A stretch of DNA of 25,746 nt from positions 1 through 25,746 of the IMG/VR virus record IMGVR_UViG_3300048027_000297; one strand, written 5' to 3'. Under the pieces are notes generated by a model. It was given only the letters and a program-made list of their open reading frames with translations. It had not been told where the DNA came from and made no database searches. Origin of the DNA: a virus. The translations under genes were made by a program, and so were the position numbers. Below, piece after piece: positions 7,279 through 17,200 of this stretch. The first letter of the stretch is position 1; every line of letters begins with the position of its first letter.

Positions 7279-8601
7279 TCAAACATTAAATTCTACCATG
7301 TCACCATAATTTGCTCCTACATAAGTTTTTACTGGAAACTTATCATCAGGATTCATAATTTTAACTAAATCTTTTAGTAAAAGAAACTCTTCTTTAGGTA
7401 AATCAAATAAAAAAGCATCGTAAGTATATAATATACATTTTGTTTTTTTATTATCTAAGAAATTATTAAGACTCATTAAAATTTTACAATTTCGTTCTGT
7501 CTCAGCAGCCTGTAATAGATAATTAAATACCACATATGGTTTTTCTTTTTCACGAAATAAGCATGAGTTAAGTCTTCGTTTATAGTACCAAGTCTCGACA
7601 TATTTATTTTTATTATATTTAGACCATGTAGTTTCCACAAAATCCGATACTTCCTTCATAAAAGGAACATTATTTTTTATGTCATCATCAATTCCACCGT
7701 ATATTAAATTGAATGTAATTTTTTTTGATAGTGAGTATTCTTCTTCAGAAAGATTTGATTTTCCGTAGTATAACTGACCAAGATACTCATGCACAGATGT
7801 ATCTGGTAGTTTAAAATTTATATAATTTCCAAATAATCTAAGATGATAACTTTCGTAATCCATCATAATAATTGCTCCATCAGAATAACGACTTGTAAAG
7901 CAATCTCTCTGACCTTCAGATTTATTTAAGGCTGCGTAATTGACATTCCCAAATCTATTGCTAGGTCTAGATGTAGGTGTGAACATATTGTATTGCGAAT
8001 GAACTAAATTATCTGCGTTGACCAATGATAAATCACCCAAATTAAATTCGTGTGTGTATAATCCATTTTTTTCAATTTCAAACAAAGCATCGGTAAAATC
8101 TTTTTCAAAATGAAATGTGGAATCTTCAATTTGAGTGGTTGTAATTTGGTATAAAATATTTTTCAAGGTATCGTTGAACTTTTTTAAAATCATCATAATC
8201 GGAACTGATCTTATGTCACGACTTTTAAACTTATTATATGAAATTGTTGTAAGTGTATTTGAGTAAATGCACCAACCAATGTCTTTACAATTTTTAAAAT
8301 TGACATGGTACAAACTACTTTTTCTATCAATTATGTATTTAATTGAATTTGTATCTTGAATCAATTTAAGTATCGAACAATCAATATTTACACAATCAGG
8401 ATGATTAAATGAAATTACAAATGTTTGTTTTGTTTCAATGTGATGTATGATAAGTACAACGGGTGAATCATTGGCTGAGTGTATTGTATCGTTATCAATA
8501 AATTGTATAAAGCAACTACCTGCTTGAAGTGTATTTATTGCATATTTGACGGAATCGGTTGACTCTAGGAAGATCATATCACCGATTTTAGAATATAACA
8601 C
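7279..8601 (-). CDS. divergent family A DNA polymerase-like protein with degenerate exonuclease region
   Basis: 440 residues. The C-terminal half carries the palm/fingers motifs of DNA polymerase I: template/primer block TSRPSNRFGNVNYAALNK (210-227), motif A MMDYESYHLRLFG (D248), motif B KKITFNLIYGG (K293, F297, Y301, G302), a NYLLQAAETERN block (Q364), and motif C YTYDAFLFD (D395). Both metal-binding aspartates are kept. The motif C HDE triad reads YDA, and the site matching E. coli Arg754 appears to be Tyr289. Residues 1-180 could be an eroded 3'-5' exonuclease fold (FIDND at 34-38 where DxE is expected; NTLTTIS near 115), without a convincing active site. It is short for a replicative polymerase (E. 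coli Pol I is 928). The GTG at 8601 has no strong ribosome site; the ATG at 8577 is an alternative start. The location, between baseplate genes and PrkA, is odd for a replication gene. Confidence 0.75.
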   Translation of the reverse strand: MLYSKIGDMIFLESTDSVKYAINTLQAGSCFIQFIDNDTIHSANDSPVVLIIHHIETKQTFVISFNHPDCVNIDCSILKLIQDTNSIKYIIDRKSSLYHVNFKNCKDIGWCIYSNTLTTISYNKFKSRDIRSVPIMMILKKFNDTLKNILYQITTTQIEDSTFHFEKDFTDALFEIEKNGLYTHEFNLGDLSLVNADNLVHSQYNMFTPTSRPSNRFGNVNYAALNKSEGQRDCFTSRYSDGAIIMMDYESYHLRLFGNYINFKLPDTSVHEYLGQLYYGKSNLSEEEYSLSKKITFNLIYGGIDDDIKNNVPFMKEVSDFVETTWSKYNKNKYVETWYYKRRLNSCLFREKEKPYVVFNYLLQAAETERNCKILMSLNNFLDNKKTKCILYTYDAFLFDLPKEEFLLLKDLVKIMNPDDKFPVKTYVGANYGDMVEFNV

Positions 8602-8609
8602 TTAGCACG

Positions 8610-9050
8610 TCAATCTTTTTTATAAAATTCCATTGGGTTTTTTATCCCAATTCTAAGATTTTTTTGTTCTTTTGCTAGTTCTAATTGCCTTTCATTGAAT
8701 GGAATCACACCTTGGTATTGTAATATCCCCTCGTCATATTGGTCGTATAGGGAACCGGTAATTTTCCAAGCAATATATGTGCAAGTGTAAAATGGTGACA
8801 CATTAGCATTCTCAAAATACTCTTCTTTTGAAATTTCAATTGGTGTGGCATTTATATTATTAGACTTTCTTGTAAAATATCTAAAAAACATTCCTTTATT
8901 GTAATCATCTTCAATTAGATTTGGATAATATGCAGATGGAATATACTGGTAAATACTCTTAGAAAAATTTGCTTTAGAACCTGCCAGTAACTTATATGTT
9001 TGTTCTGTAACATACTTTTCTAATTTTCTATCAACCGAATCTTCCATCAT
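8610..9050 (-). CDS. conserved phage tail-region protein, unknown function
   Basis: 146 residues, soluble, no signal peptide. The segment KGMFFRYFTRKSNN followed by IEISKEEYFEN, YTCTYIAWKITGSLYD and a C-terminal GIKNPMEFYKK resembles a small protein commonly encoded beside baseplate genes in myoviruses (RYFxxK...IEI...WKITG...NPxEF), which I recall only as function unknown. The start ATG overlaps the hub gene stop (ATGA), and a second ATG follows at once (MMEDS). Coupling to the hub gene suggests a virion or assembly role. The polymerase-like GTG lies 8 nt downstream of its stop. Confidence 0.75.
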   Translation of the reverse strand: MMEDSVDRKLEKYVTEQTYKLLAGSKANFSKSIYQYIPSAYYPNLIEDDYNKGMFFRYFTRKSNNINATPIEISKEEYFENANVSPFYTCTYIAWKITGSLYDQYDEGILQYQGVIPFNERQLELAKEQKNLRIGIKNPMEFYKKD

Positions 9051-12000
9051 TCATTCTCACGTGAATTAGTATCAACTGCATTTGGACAAAATTGTGCTGT
9101 CAAACTTGTAGACCAATCATTATTAGATAAACTGTGTTTTATATTTGTAACTCTCCACAATCCATTCATATAATACTTAGTTGGTACACCTGTACAATTA
9201 AACATATCCCACAACCGTATTCCCTCAATTCCATCCAGTTCAAGTGATAATTCAATTGTATCAAGTGGCATATTGTATTTGATGCAATTTTTTGGATTTT
9301 TATCTTTAGTAGTTCTACGTTGTGCTCTACCCTGATTTGGTTCTACAAATTCTACGTCAACAACATATGTATCTGAAAATGTGTTTCTGTTATCGTCAAA
9401 AACCGAAGCATTAAATTGATTCTCATCGTTAATTGAAACACCTTCCAAAGTTTTAACATTTTCATCGATGTCTACTTCAATCCCCACGATAAATTTTGAA
9501 GCATCTGCAATTTCGGTTTCTTTTTTTTCTTTATCAGCTGATAAGGTACCTGCGTCTTTACTTGATATTCTCGCTCGTTTTAAAATTCTGTCACTTTGAC
9601 CACGTGCATAAAACGCAGAGTCAGGATCCGTGGGGTTACTGAATAATACTTGACCTGCAATGTCTCCAGTTATACTTACATCTGTGTTCATACTTCTTAC
9701 GATACTATTTTTTTTATGAGCATGAAATATAAATGCCTTTTTTTTCTTTTGAATGTCATATATGTTGTTTGAAGTGAATTTTCTGTCTATTATTTTTGTG
9801 ACACAATTTGATGAGTCGTTTGGGTCGTCACCCACTAAGTCAAAATCCCAAATTCCACCAGATGCGTTACTCATTTTTTGTAATATTGTTTTTAACATTG
9901 CGTGAGCTGTGAAATCTGATTTTACTGCATCTTTAATCACTTCATAGTTAACATATAAATCTTGTATTCTTCCAGAGTATCCTTCACTGCTTATTCCATT
10001 ATCCTCGTCTAAATCTTCATAATCTGGAAAAGGTCTTATTGGAAAATCTCGTTCATGTGACCAGTGACGGTGTAAGGTCATCAATCTATGTAGATCATCA
10101 CGTGGAGACTTTTCAAGTGCTTCTTCTAGTGTTCTTATATTAGCAATGCCACTTTCTGATTTGACTGCTCCAATGAATGCATTTCTTGCCTGCGAATATT
10201 TTTTTTCTTTATCAGAGTCCGTAAACTTGTTATATATCACAGATTTATTTAATGGTTGACTTGAATCATCAAATCCGGCAATTCCAATAGTAGAATTTTT
10301 AAAGTTTTTAGTATTTGTTCTAGGTGACATTGCATTTGGTATAAGTAAAACGTTTCCATCTAATGATTTTATATTTGGATGAGCAACGCATCGTGAATTT
10401 GTTACATCAAATTTAAAAACCGTTGCATTTGTGTCCTCAGACTCACGTGCAAAATAAGCATTAAAAATATCTATTAACCACCCAAATGTTATATATTTAC
10501 CATCATCGGTTGAATTTGCCATATATTGTTTATTATCATCTACATTGATATCCCACTTACCTGAATATCCAAAACTAAAATATCTACCGTTTCCTTTAAG
10601 TAAGCCAAACATATTATTTGTATATGTGTTATATGAACTTGTAAAATCCGCAAGTGGATTTCCGATTCCAAGAAAATGATCATCTGGATTCTCATCTTGT
10701 TCTTCGATAGTTTCAAGTAAATAGGTATCTACATACTTAAATAAGTCTATTATATTTTTATCATCGCTTACAACTTCACCCTCTGTCTCTTCATCGGTAC
10801 CTGCGGACGATGATGCGGAGTTTTCTAACTGACTCATTAGATAAGATACACTTGTAATTTCAACACTACAATCATATCCACCGTCGTCTCTTAAAGAATA
10901 ATTAAAATTTGAAATCATCCCTAATACAAATGAATAATTACCACGACCTTTTTTAAGTTGTCGTTTTACAGCAAGTGAGTTATTCCATAAGTTTACAAGA
11001 CCACTGCCCTCTTCGTACATATATTCTTGTTCATCATTAAAATTAGATATATTAGGCATAATATAATCAGGATCGGATTGTCTTATAGAATTTACTTTAT
11101 TTTTTTCATCAGATGATAAATCCTTTCCTTTTTTAAATCTTGGAGGTCTTCCAACTTCATCTTGTGCCAATAATACATCTTTCGGAAAAAAATTCCAACC
11201 CCATTCTACACAAATTGTATTACCTGGTTGAAAAAAATATGGATCGAGATAATCAACCTGACTTCTGCTCCAGGCAACAAACTTGATTGTAGTTTTTTTA
11301 TGATTAGTTGCGACTCCCATGTCTTCGGATTCAATATCAGTAATACCCGGTGCAGGACGATGTTTGAAATCTGGTTCAATTAAATAATGTTGTTCTCCAA
11401 GTACGTCATAACCAAGAATATTTGGAGGAGTTGAGTGATTACCGGCACTTCCAAAACCATAATTTTCATTAAAATTGTCAACACCATGCAATATGAAACC
11501 CTCTCTTTTTTTTCCATCTTGATTCAATGCAATACCGTTTGATGTAACACGACACCAGGATGATTTTGGACCACGATATGACTCACGAATTGTTTGTTCT
11601 TGACGAAAGAATTTTTCTATATGAAGTCCAGTTTCTTTTTGACCATTTTTCAAAACATAACTATTTAAAATATTTTGTGATGCTTCCTCACCAAAACTAT
11701 CATTTGTATAATTTAATCCAACATTTCCTTCTCTTCTTATCAATTCGGCACGTACCCAATTTCTAATATGTGTCATTGTTGGATATGCATTATGAGTTCT
11801 TTCATCGTATCCAATAGACTCAGGTTCGTCATCTACCAAAGGAGTTGGATTTATTGACATTAGCTCTGTATTTGCTTCTTCTTTTGTTGCAAATAGTGGT
11901 TTGGCAACATTTTGAACCGCATCTACTGCATCACCCAGAAAATCTCCAACAGAAGACCCTATCTTATCAAATAAACCACCTTTTGCTGTATCAAACGCAT

Positions 12001-12055
12001 TCTCAATATTCCCACTGTTCTTGAATGAATTTATTGCTGAATCTAAAAAACCCAT
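9047..12055 (-). CDS. baseplate hub protein (gp27/gpD-like), large
   Basis: 1002 residues. The first 55 are Gly/Ala-rich and helical (MGFLDSAINSFKNSG...). Central sequence such as KTTIKFVAWSRSQVDYLDPY (254-273) and VEWGWNFF (283-290), then GMISNFNYSLRDDGGYDC, is typical of large hub-like tail proteins of T4-like marine phages; this last block matches the beta-rich first domain of gp27/gpD-type hubs. The C-terminal stretch PLDTIELSLELDGIEGIRLW followed by YYMNGLWRVTNIKHSL...WSTSLTAQF matches the second barrel domain. The hub forms the trimeric ring at the tail tip through which the tube is nucleated. It is much larger than T4 gp27 (391 residues), so extra domains are present. It starts at ATG 12055 after AAGGA, 2 nt after the LysM protein, and overlaps the next gene by 4 nt. 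Confidence 0.8.
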   Translation of the reverse strand: MGFLDSAINSFKNSGNIENAFDTAKGGLFDKIGSSVGDFLGDAVDAVQNVAKPLFATKEEANTELMSINPTPLVDDEPESIGYDERTHNAYPTMTHIRNWVRAELIRREGNVGLNYTNDSFGEEASQNILNSYVLKNGQKETGLHIEKFFRQEQTIRESYRGPKSSWCRVTSNGIALNQDGKKREGFILHGVDNFNENYGFGSAGNHSTPPNILGYDVLGEQHYLIEPDFKHRPAPGITDIESEDMGVATNHKKTTIKFVAWSRSQVDYLDPYFFQPGNTICVEWGWNFFPKDVLLAQDEVGRPPRFKKGKDLSSDEKNKVNSIRQSDPDYIMPNISNFNDEQEYMYEEGSGLVNLWNNSLAVKRQLKKGRGNYSFVLGMISNFNYSLRDDGGYDCSVEITSVSYLMSQLENSASSSAGTDEETEGEVVSDDKNIIDLFKYVDTYLLETIEEQDENPDDHFLGIGNPLADFTSSYNTYTNNMFGLLKGNGRYFSFGYSGKWDINVDDNKQYMANSTDDGKYITFGWLIDIFNAYFARESEDTNATVFKFDVTNSRCVAHPNIKSLDGNVLLIPNAMSPRTNTKNFKNSTIGIAGFDDSSQPLNKSVIYNKFTDSDKEKKYSQARNAFIGAVKSESGIANIRTLEEALEKSPRDDLHRLMTLHRHWSHERDFPIRPFPDYEDLDEDNGISSEGYSGRIQDLYVNYEVIKDAVKSDFTAHAMLKTILQKMSNASGGIWDFDLVGDDPNDSSNCVTKIIDRKFTSNNIYDIQKKKKAFIFHAHKKNSIVRSMNTDVSITGDIAGQVLFSNPTDPDSAFYARGQSDRILKRARISSKDAGTLSADKEKKETEIADASKFIVGIEVDIDENVKTLEGVSINDENQFNASVFDDNRNTFSDTYVVDVEFVEPNQGRAQRRTTKDKNPKNCIKYNMPLDTIELSLELDGIEGIRLWDMFNCTGVPTKYYMNGLWRVTNIKHSLSNNDWSTSLTAQFCPNAVDTNSRENE

Positions 12056-12056
12056 A

Positions 12057-12353
12057 TTAAGTCCTTGAATTTATTTTATTATGGTCGATTAATATTTCAC
12101 CATAATCTCTTGGTATTCTGATTTGTGTGCCTGGTTCTATATACATAGTACCCTTTACATTATTCGCAGCTGCGATTATCCACCAGTAAGTAGGATTTTC
12201 ATAAAATTTATATGATAAATGATCAAGACGAGTTCTTTCTACTATAACCAAATATAAATCAGTTGATCTTTTTTTTATTCTTGGTAAAAGAGTCGTTTGG
12301 AGTGCTTTTTTACCTGAGTTTAAAGTATTAAGTTTTGTTGTTTTGTATCTCAT
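12057..12353 (-). CDS. gp53: baseplate wedge protein gp53-like with LysM fold
   Basis: 98 residues. The core DHLSYKFYENPTYWWIIAAANN (a single aromatic-rich helix pair) followed by IEPGTQIRIPRDYGEIL is the LysM/gpX-like fold seen in T4 gp53 and in tail proteins of other myoviruses, where the pattern is D-L-Y-yG-WW-ia-N...G--i-iP. Such small proteins link the hub and wedge in the baseplate. It is half the length of T4 gp53 (196), so it may be the minimal LysM unit. The ATG overlaps the stop of the upstream baseplate gene by one base (TAATG), and the hub gene follows 2 nt after its stop, so the three are a coupled baseplate set. Confidence 0.8.
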   Translation of the reverse strand: MRYKTTKLNTLNSGKKALQTTLLPRIKKRSTDLYLVIVERTRLDHLSYKFYENPTYWWIIAAANNVKGTMYIEPGTQIRIPRDYGEILIDHNKINSRT

Positions 12354-14221
12354 TATAGTTGTGGTGCTTCTCCTTTTGAATAGTCATTTAAAGAATGATT
12401 GAAGTCACCTATATCCGACTCACCAAATGATTCAGGTAATAGAGAGTCAACTCCAAGTGGAATTTCATTTGGTGAATCACCAAAGTGACGATTGCTTGTT
12501 TGAGGTATTCTTTTTTCTAAAAATTTCATTGAAACACTTATTTCTGCCTGTGTTGGATATTGTGCAACTTTTAATTTCTCACCATTCGCATCATTGTATG
12601 TTCTTTCAATTGTACTATTTAAATACTTATACGATCCTTTATCTTTGCTGTATTTATTGTTGCTCAGTTCCCACTGACCCTCGGTGGGAATATTTACTTG
12701 CACATCGGTTATTAGTACAGGTTGATTTTTATATAAATCACCTAGATTAAATTTTACCATAGATGGTATTATGAACGAATCACTTGAATTCTGACCAAGT
12801 TTTGTGTAACCTGCTGGTTTTGTCAGTCCGATCATATAATTTATTCGTTGCCACATAGGATGAAGTTCCTCCACACTTAGTGCATATACCATGAATTCAA
12901 CCGATCCTGTTCTTGTAAATCCTGCATAAGTTGAAACTTCATCGGCACGACCTAAATATCTTAGACTATTCCACTCAGCAGATGCTTGATCGGATAATCC
13001 TGACAGATACGCACGAAACGGAATGTATTTTTTATTTACCAAATCTTCAAAATACAATGGAATGAAATCTCCCTTTTCTATTGTTTTTTTATTATCTTCG
13101 TTTACATTCAAAACCTTTAGTGCGTTAAATTTATCGATTCTATCACTAGCAGATTCTCCATAATTCCATCTGCCTATACCCCGTTCGGTATTTCCATACT
13201 TAGGCATTTTTTTTAATGTACTCGAATGATTTATAGAATCCTTATTTTTTTCATACTTTTTTTCGTATTGTCTATCTTTTAAAAATTGGGAAGTGTTATT
13301 TTCGGAATTAAGGTCAGATGTCTGTTGTACTATTTTATCTATTTCTTCTTTTTGTTTTATATCCTGATATACACCAGGTATATGCGTATTTGTAATTTGA
13401 GTCATTACATTATTATATTTTTCGTTAAATTGTCTTAATTGCTCCTGAGCCTTACCTCTTTCTTTTAAATTGTGTCTAGGTGATGCTGAATTATTTGAAG
13501 TTTCATAACCAATATAATCTGCTTGGTGACCCATGCTACTTTCTTTTGGGTATTCACCCCAGGTTGATCCGTTATGCTCAACCTCTCTAAATATATTTTT
13601 TGAGTAAGCATTATTTCCTCGTCTTTCTTCCAAGTTTTTAAAATTAGATGTTGCTTCTACCCGTGCATTAATACTTGGATTTCTTGTAGTTGGTGGTGGA
13701 TCATTTGGGGTTGGAATTGGTTCGTAAACATTATTTAATTTTTGACGAAGTTCTTCATCACTATTTACTTCCATAGAATTGCCTCCCGTACTTAAATCAA
13801 GTCGGTCACGCATTTCTCGTATATCACCTCTAAACGCAGAATCAAATTCTCGAACTCCAGTATATTTATTATATATCGTACCGTTTCCTTTTATATAAAA
13901 ATTTCCATCGTCTGGATTATATTTTTCTGAATCAAAACCGGCATTTGGAGGTACAGGAACTCCGTTTCTCCCCCCCTTTCCAATTGTATTTAATGAATAA
14001 ACATTCTCAAGATATGATTTATTAGTATTAATGCGAAATGAAGGAACTATTCTTCCATTTGAAAATATATTAGGTCTATCCCCATAATCCTGAATTCTTA
14101 CATTTTCTTGCAAAGATTTTCTATCTATGGGTTGGAGTCCAGCACTTTGATTACTCGATCCAAGCAAGTTTTTTGCTAATCTTGCTAATTGTTTTTGCAG
14201 TGTGTCTTCGATCCAGCTCAT
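12353..14221 (-). CDS. baseplate/tail structural protein
   Basis: 622 residues. The N-terminal 350 residues are polar, rich in Asn, Ser, Glu and Arg and look extended or coiled-coil. The C-terminal 250 residues form a conserved-looking block: IPLYFEDLVNKKYIPFRAYL, WNSLRYLGRADEVSTYAGFT, RTGSVEFMVYALSVEELHPM, WQRINYMIGLTKPAGY, then ITDVQVNIPTEGQWEL. This pattern (displacement, strain, WxxINYLxGLTxP) is familiar from structural proteins of marine myoviruses next to the LysM and hub genes. I cannot map it to a single T4 gene. The ATG at 14221 has no clear ribosome site and is preceded by an AT-rich inverted repeat. Position and coupling to the LysM protein support a baseplate role. Confidence 0.7.
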   Translation of the reverse strand: MSWIEDTLQKQLARLAKNLLGSSNQSAGLQPIDRKSLQENVRIQDYGDRPNIFSNGRIVPSFRINTNKSYLENVYSLNTIGKGGRNGVPVPPNAGFDSEKYNPDDGNFYIKGNGTIYNKYTGVREFDSAFRGDIREMRDRLDLSTGGNSMEVNSDEELRQKLNNVYEPIPTPNDPPPTTRNPSINARVEATSNFKNLEERRGNNAYSKNIFREVEHNGSTWGEYPKESSMGHQADYIGYETSNNSASPRHNLKERGKAQEQLRQFNEKYNNVMTQITNTHIPGVYQDIKQKEEIDKIVQQTSDLNSENNTSQFLKDRQYEKKYEKNKDSINHSSTLKKMPKYGNTERGIGRWNYGESASDRIDKFNALKVLNVNEDNKKTIEKGDFIPLYFEDLVNKKYIPFRAYLSGLSDQASAEWNSLRYLGRADEVSTYAGFTRTGSVEFMVYALSVEELHPMWQRINYMIGLTKPAGYTKLGQNSSDSFIIPSMVKFNLGDLYKNQPVLITDVQVNIPTEGQWELSNNKYSKDKGSYKYLNSTIERTYNDANGEKLKVAQYPTQAEISVSMKFLEKRIPQTSNRHFGDSPNEIPLGVDSLLPESFGESDIGDFNHSLNDYSKGEAPQL

Positions 14222-14254
14222 ATATTTGTAAATATGAAAGTATATATTTTTTCC

Positions 14255-17200
14255 TTACGAATTTGCTATTGATGCAAGTGTTTTACTCACCTTTTTACCA
14301 TCAAGATGAACGGCAATTCCACCACTTTTCATCAATTGAATTAGTTCAATTAATCTAGTTTCAGTGCCGGATGTGTCTACGGTCGTTGAATTATCTGTCT
14401 GATTATTGTTTGTAACCGAACTTATAGTTTCCACCACACTTGCGTTTGTGCCCGTTCCGATTGATCCCATTTCCTGTGTGGTAATTGGTGAAGCATTTGA
14501 TTGTCTAAGTTGATTTTCAATTTCTCTCTCTTGAATCAATTCTAAATCAATCATTGATCTATTTAGTTTTGGATTAAATTGGTGATAATCAGAAGGTCTG
14601 GCAGAGCTCCCCAACCCTTTCATTCTATTTGCGAGCATTTCATGTCGCAATTCAGAGGTTGCATTTGATGTGCTAATCATTGTGGATTTAAGTTTTTCAA
14701 ATTTATCATTAAGTTCGGAAGAAGAAAATTCTTTCACAAAATCAATACCAAACTCATCCTGATCCATTATTGCGTTTGCTTTGTTTTTATCAATAAAATT
14801 ATTATAGTTTTCGTGTGCTATATCCTTATTATCCTGTAAAGTTTGTAATTCTTTTAATTTATCCTCACCTCCAATTTTGCCAACAAAGCTTGAAAATGTA
14901 TATCCCTTTTGTGCTGAGTCAGTTACATTCATTTTCTGCGATTGTTCTTTTTCAATTGATTGTTGAACAATTGTTTTATTAACAGTATTGTTATCAGTAG
15001 ATTTCTTTACAAGTTCGTCAGAAACACTTTCCGTTTTTCCTTTGAAAGCAAACACCATCTTTCCTAAAAACCCTAAATCACTCCATACTTTCCCAAAACG
15101 TATTACAGCCTCGGTAAGTGAGTCAAATCCTGATATTGCAGTTTCATACACCTCTGGATTTGAAATACACTCGATGAATGATTTTACAGGACTTGTTCCT
15201 ATTTGGTTCATCACTAGTAGATTTTGTGAAATAGACATTATCGCAGATGATAAATTTTTAAGGTTATCTACACTTTCGGATTTAATCAACGATAGAGGTT
15301 CTAGTAGATTTTTTATTTTTACAGATATACCATCCACTTCACCTACCCCAAGACCACTTGCAAATTCTTTAATAGAATTTAATGCGTCAGGTATTGATCT
15401 AAGATTTTCACCTATATTTCCTATATTTTGTAAAGATGATGTAAATTTTATAATTTCTTGCAATGGGTTTAAATTTGATTGATCTATTTTATTTGTACCA
15501 AATGCAAAATCTGAAATTGCATTTATACCCGATGTACCAAACCCCACAACTGAATCTATGAATCCACCTCCACCTCCAGCTGCAATAGATAATTCATTAA
15601 ACGCACCTCCCATGTCACGAATTGCACTTGAAGCATCTCGTATGGCATCACTTTGCTTAGAAATTTTTAGCATATTTGTGATTACTGCTTCAAGACCTGT
15701 TCCAAGATTTTTTAATGGTTCTCCTGCATCTTTCGCCGCATCCCCAAGTTTTCCAATTGAATATGCCATAATCCCAACGGAAATTACACCTGCCGTTACG
15801 AGAGGTAAAGCAACACCAAGACCTGCCATTGCCACTCCAAGAAGACCTATCTTTCCGATATCCGAGAATGTAAGTTTTTGAAGTGATTCAACCACTCCTG
15901 TGAAAACTTTAGACAACTCAGAGATTGCAGGAAGTATAGAACTTAAACCCATTCCAAATAATTGCAATGCAAGTCCTAATGCCCCAATTGCAATTGAACC
16001 TGCAATAATTGGAAGTGCAAACATTCCCATCATACCAGCTACAACTGCAAAAGCACCTAGTGCTACAACCCCTGTTAACACACTTTTAAAATCAATGTTT
16101 GCAAATTTAGTAAGTGAGTCAGCAAATGGATTCAAAGCAAGTCCTAGTGCTCCTATTGCAATTGACCCAAGTAAAATAGGCACAATGAATTTACCAATAA
16201 GACTAGCAGCCACAGCAAGAACAGATAAAGCACCCAACCCATAAAATACATTTTCCCACGGTACATCTGCAAATTGTTTAAATCCATGTGCAAGTGGAAT
16301 TAAAGATAAACTAAATATTCCCATTACAATTGCACCCATAATTAAACTTCCCTTTGCAGAGTCCAAAATTTTAGACACAATTAACATAGTAGTTGATACT
16401 CCAATCAACGCAGTAACTCCTTTTGCCATATCGTCCCACTCTACATTTGCAAATTGCTGAAATGCTTTAGCAGCTATAAACATTGATCCAGCAAGCACAA
16501 CAAGTGCTAATCCTGCTTGTAATACACCTCTTGTTGATATTCTACCAATCTGTTGGACAAATGATTGTATACCACGTCCAATTCCACGTAATAATCCTGC
16601 GATACCCTCTCCAATACCTTTAAACATTCCTGAAATACCTGTTCCAAGTGAAGTAACTGCTCGGCCAATCCCACTTGCAATATTACTCAACGCAGTCCCA
16701 ATTCCTGATGCCAGATTGGATACTGATCTTCCAATGGAACTAAAAATGCTTTGTACAGAAGATCCAATACTTTCAAATAACTTAGAAACTGTACCACCCA
16801 ATCCACCGATTAAGTTTCTAATACCATTAACCAATCCACTGACTCCTTTACCTAAAAATCCAAATAAACTGCCACCGAGAGTAAACAATCCTTTGAAAAT
16901 TCTGGGAATTAATAATCCAAAAAATAAAAAAGCAGCTGTTATTTTTGCTTGCCACTCAAACATAGTACTAAGTGGTTTTGTTAAATCTTTAATTACATCT
17001 ACAACTGGTGATAAAAATTCTTTAATTACTTTAATTGCATCTCCTATCAATTTAAATGGCCATAAAATATAACCAACTAAATCTAATATTGTACCTAAAA
17101 TTGGAACTAAAACTTCCATACCAACCTCGATTACGGGTAATAGTTTTTCACCAAGTTTTATCATTAATGAATTAAATTTATTTTTAAGTTGATTCATTTT

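Noticed and set aside
14988-15482. 164-codon open frame on the plus strand, and several others over the tape measure and sheath
   Set aside because: They lie antisense to well-supported genes, have no ribosome site or recognisable protein, and their Ser/Pro/Ile-rich composition is what the reverse of Gly/Ala/Leu-rich codons gives.
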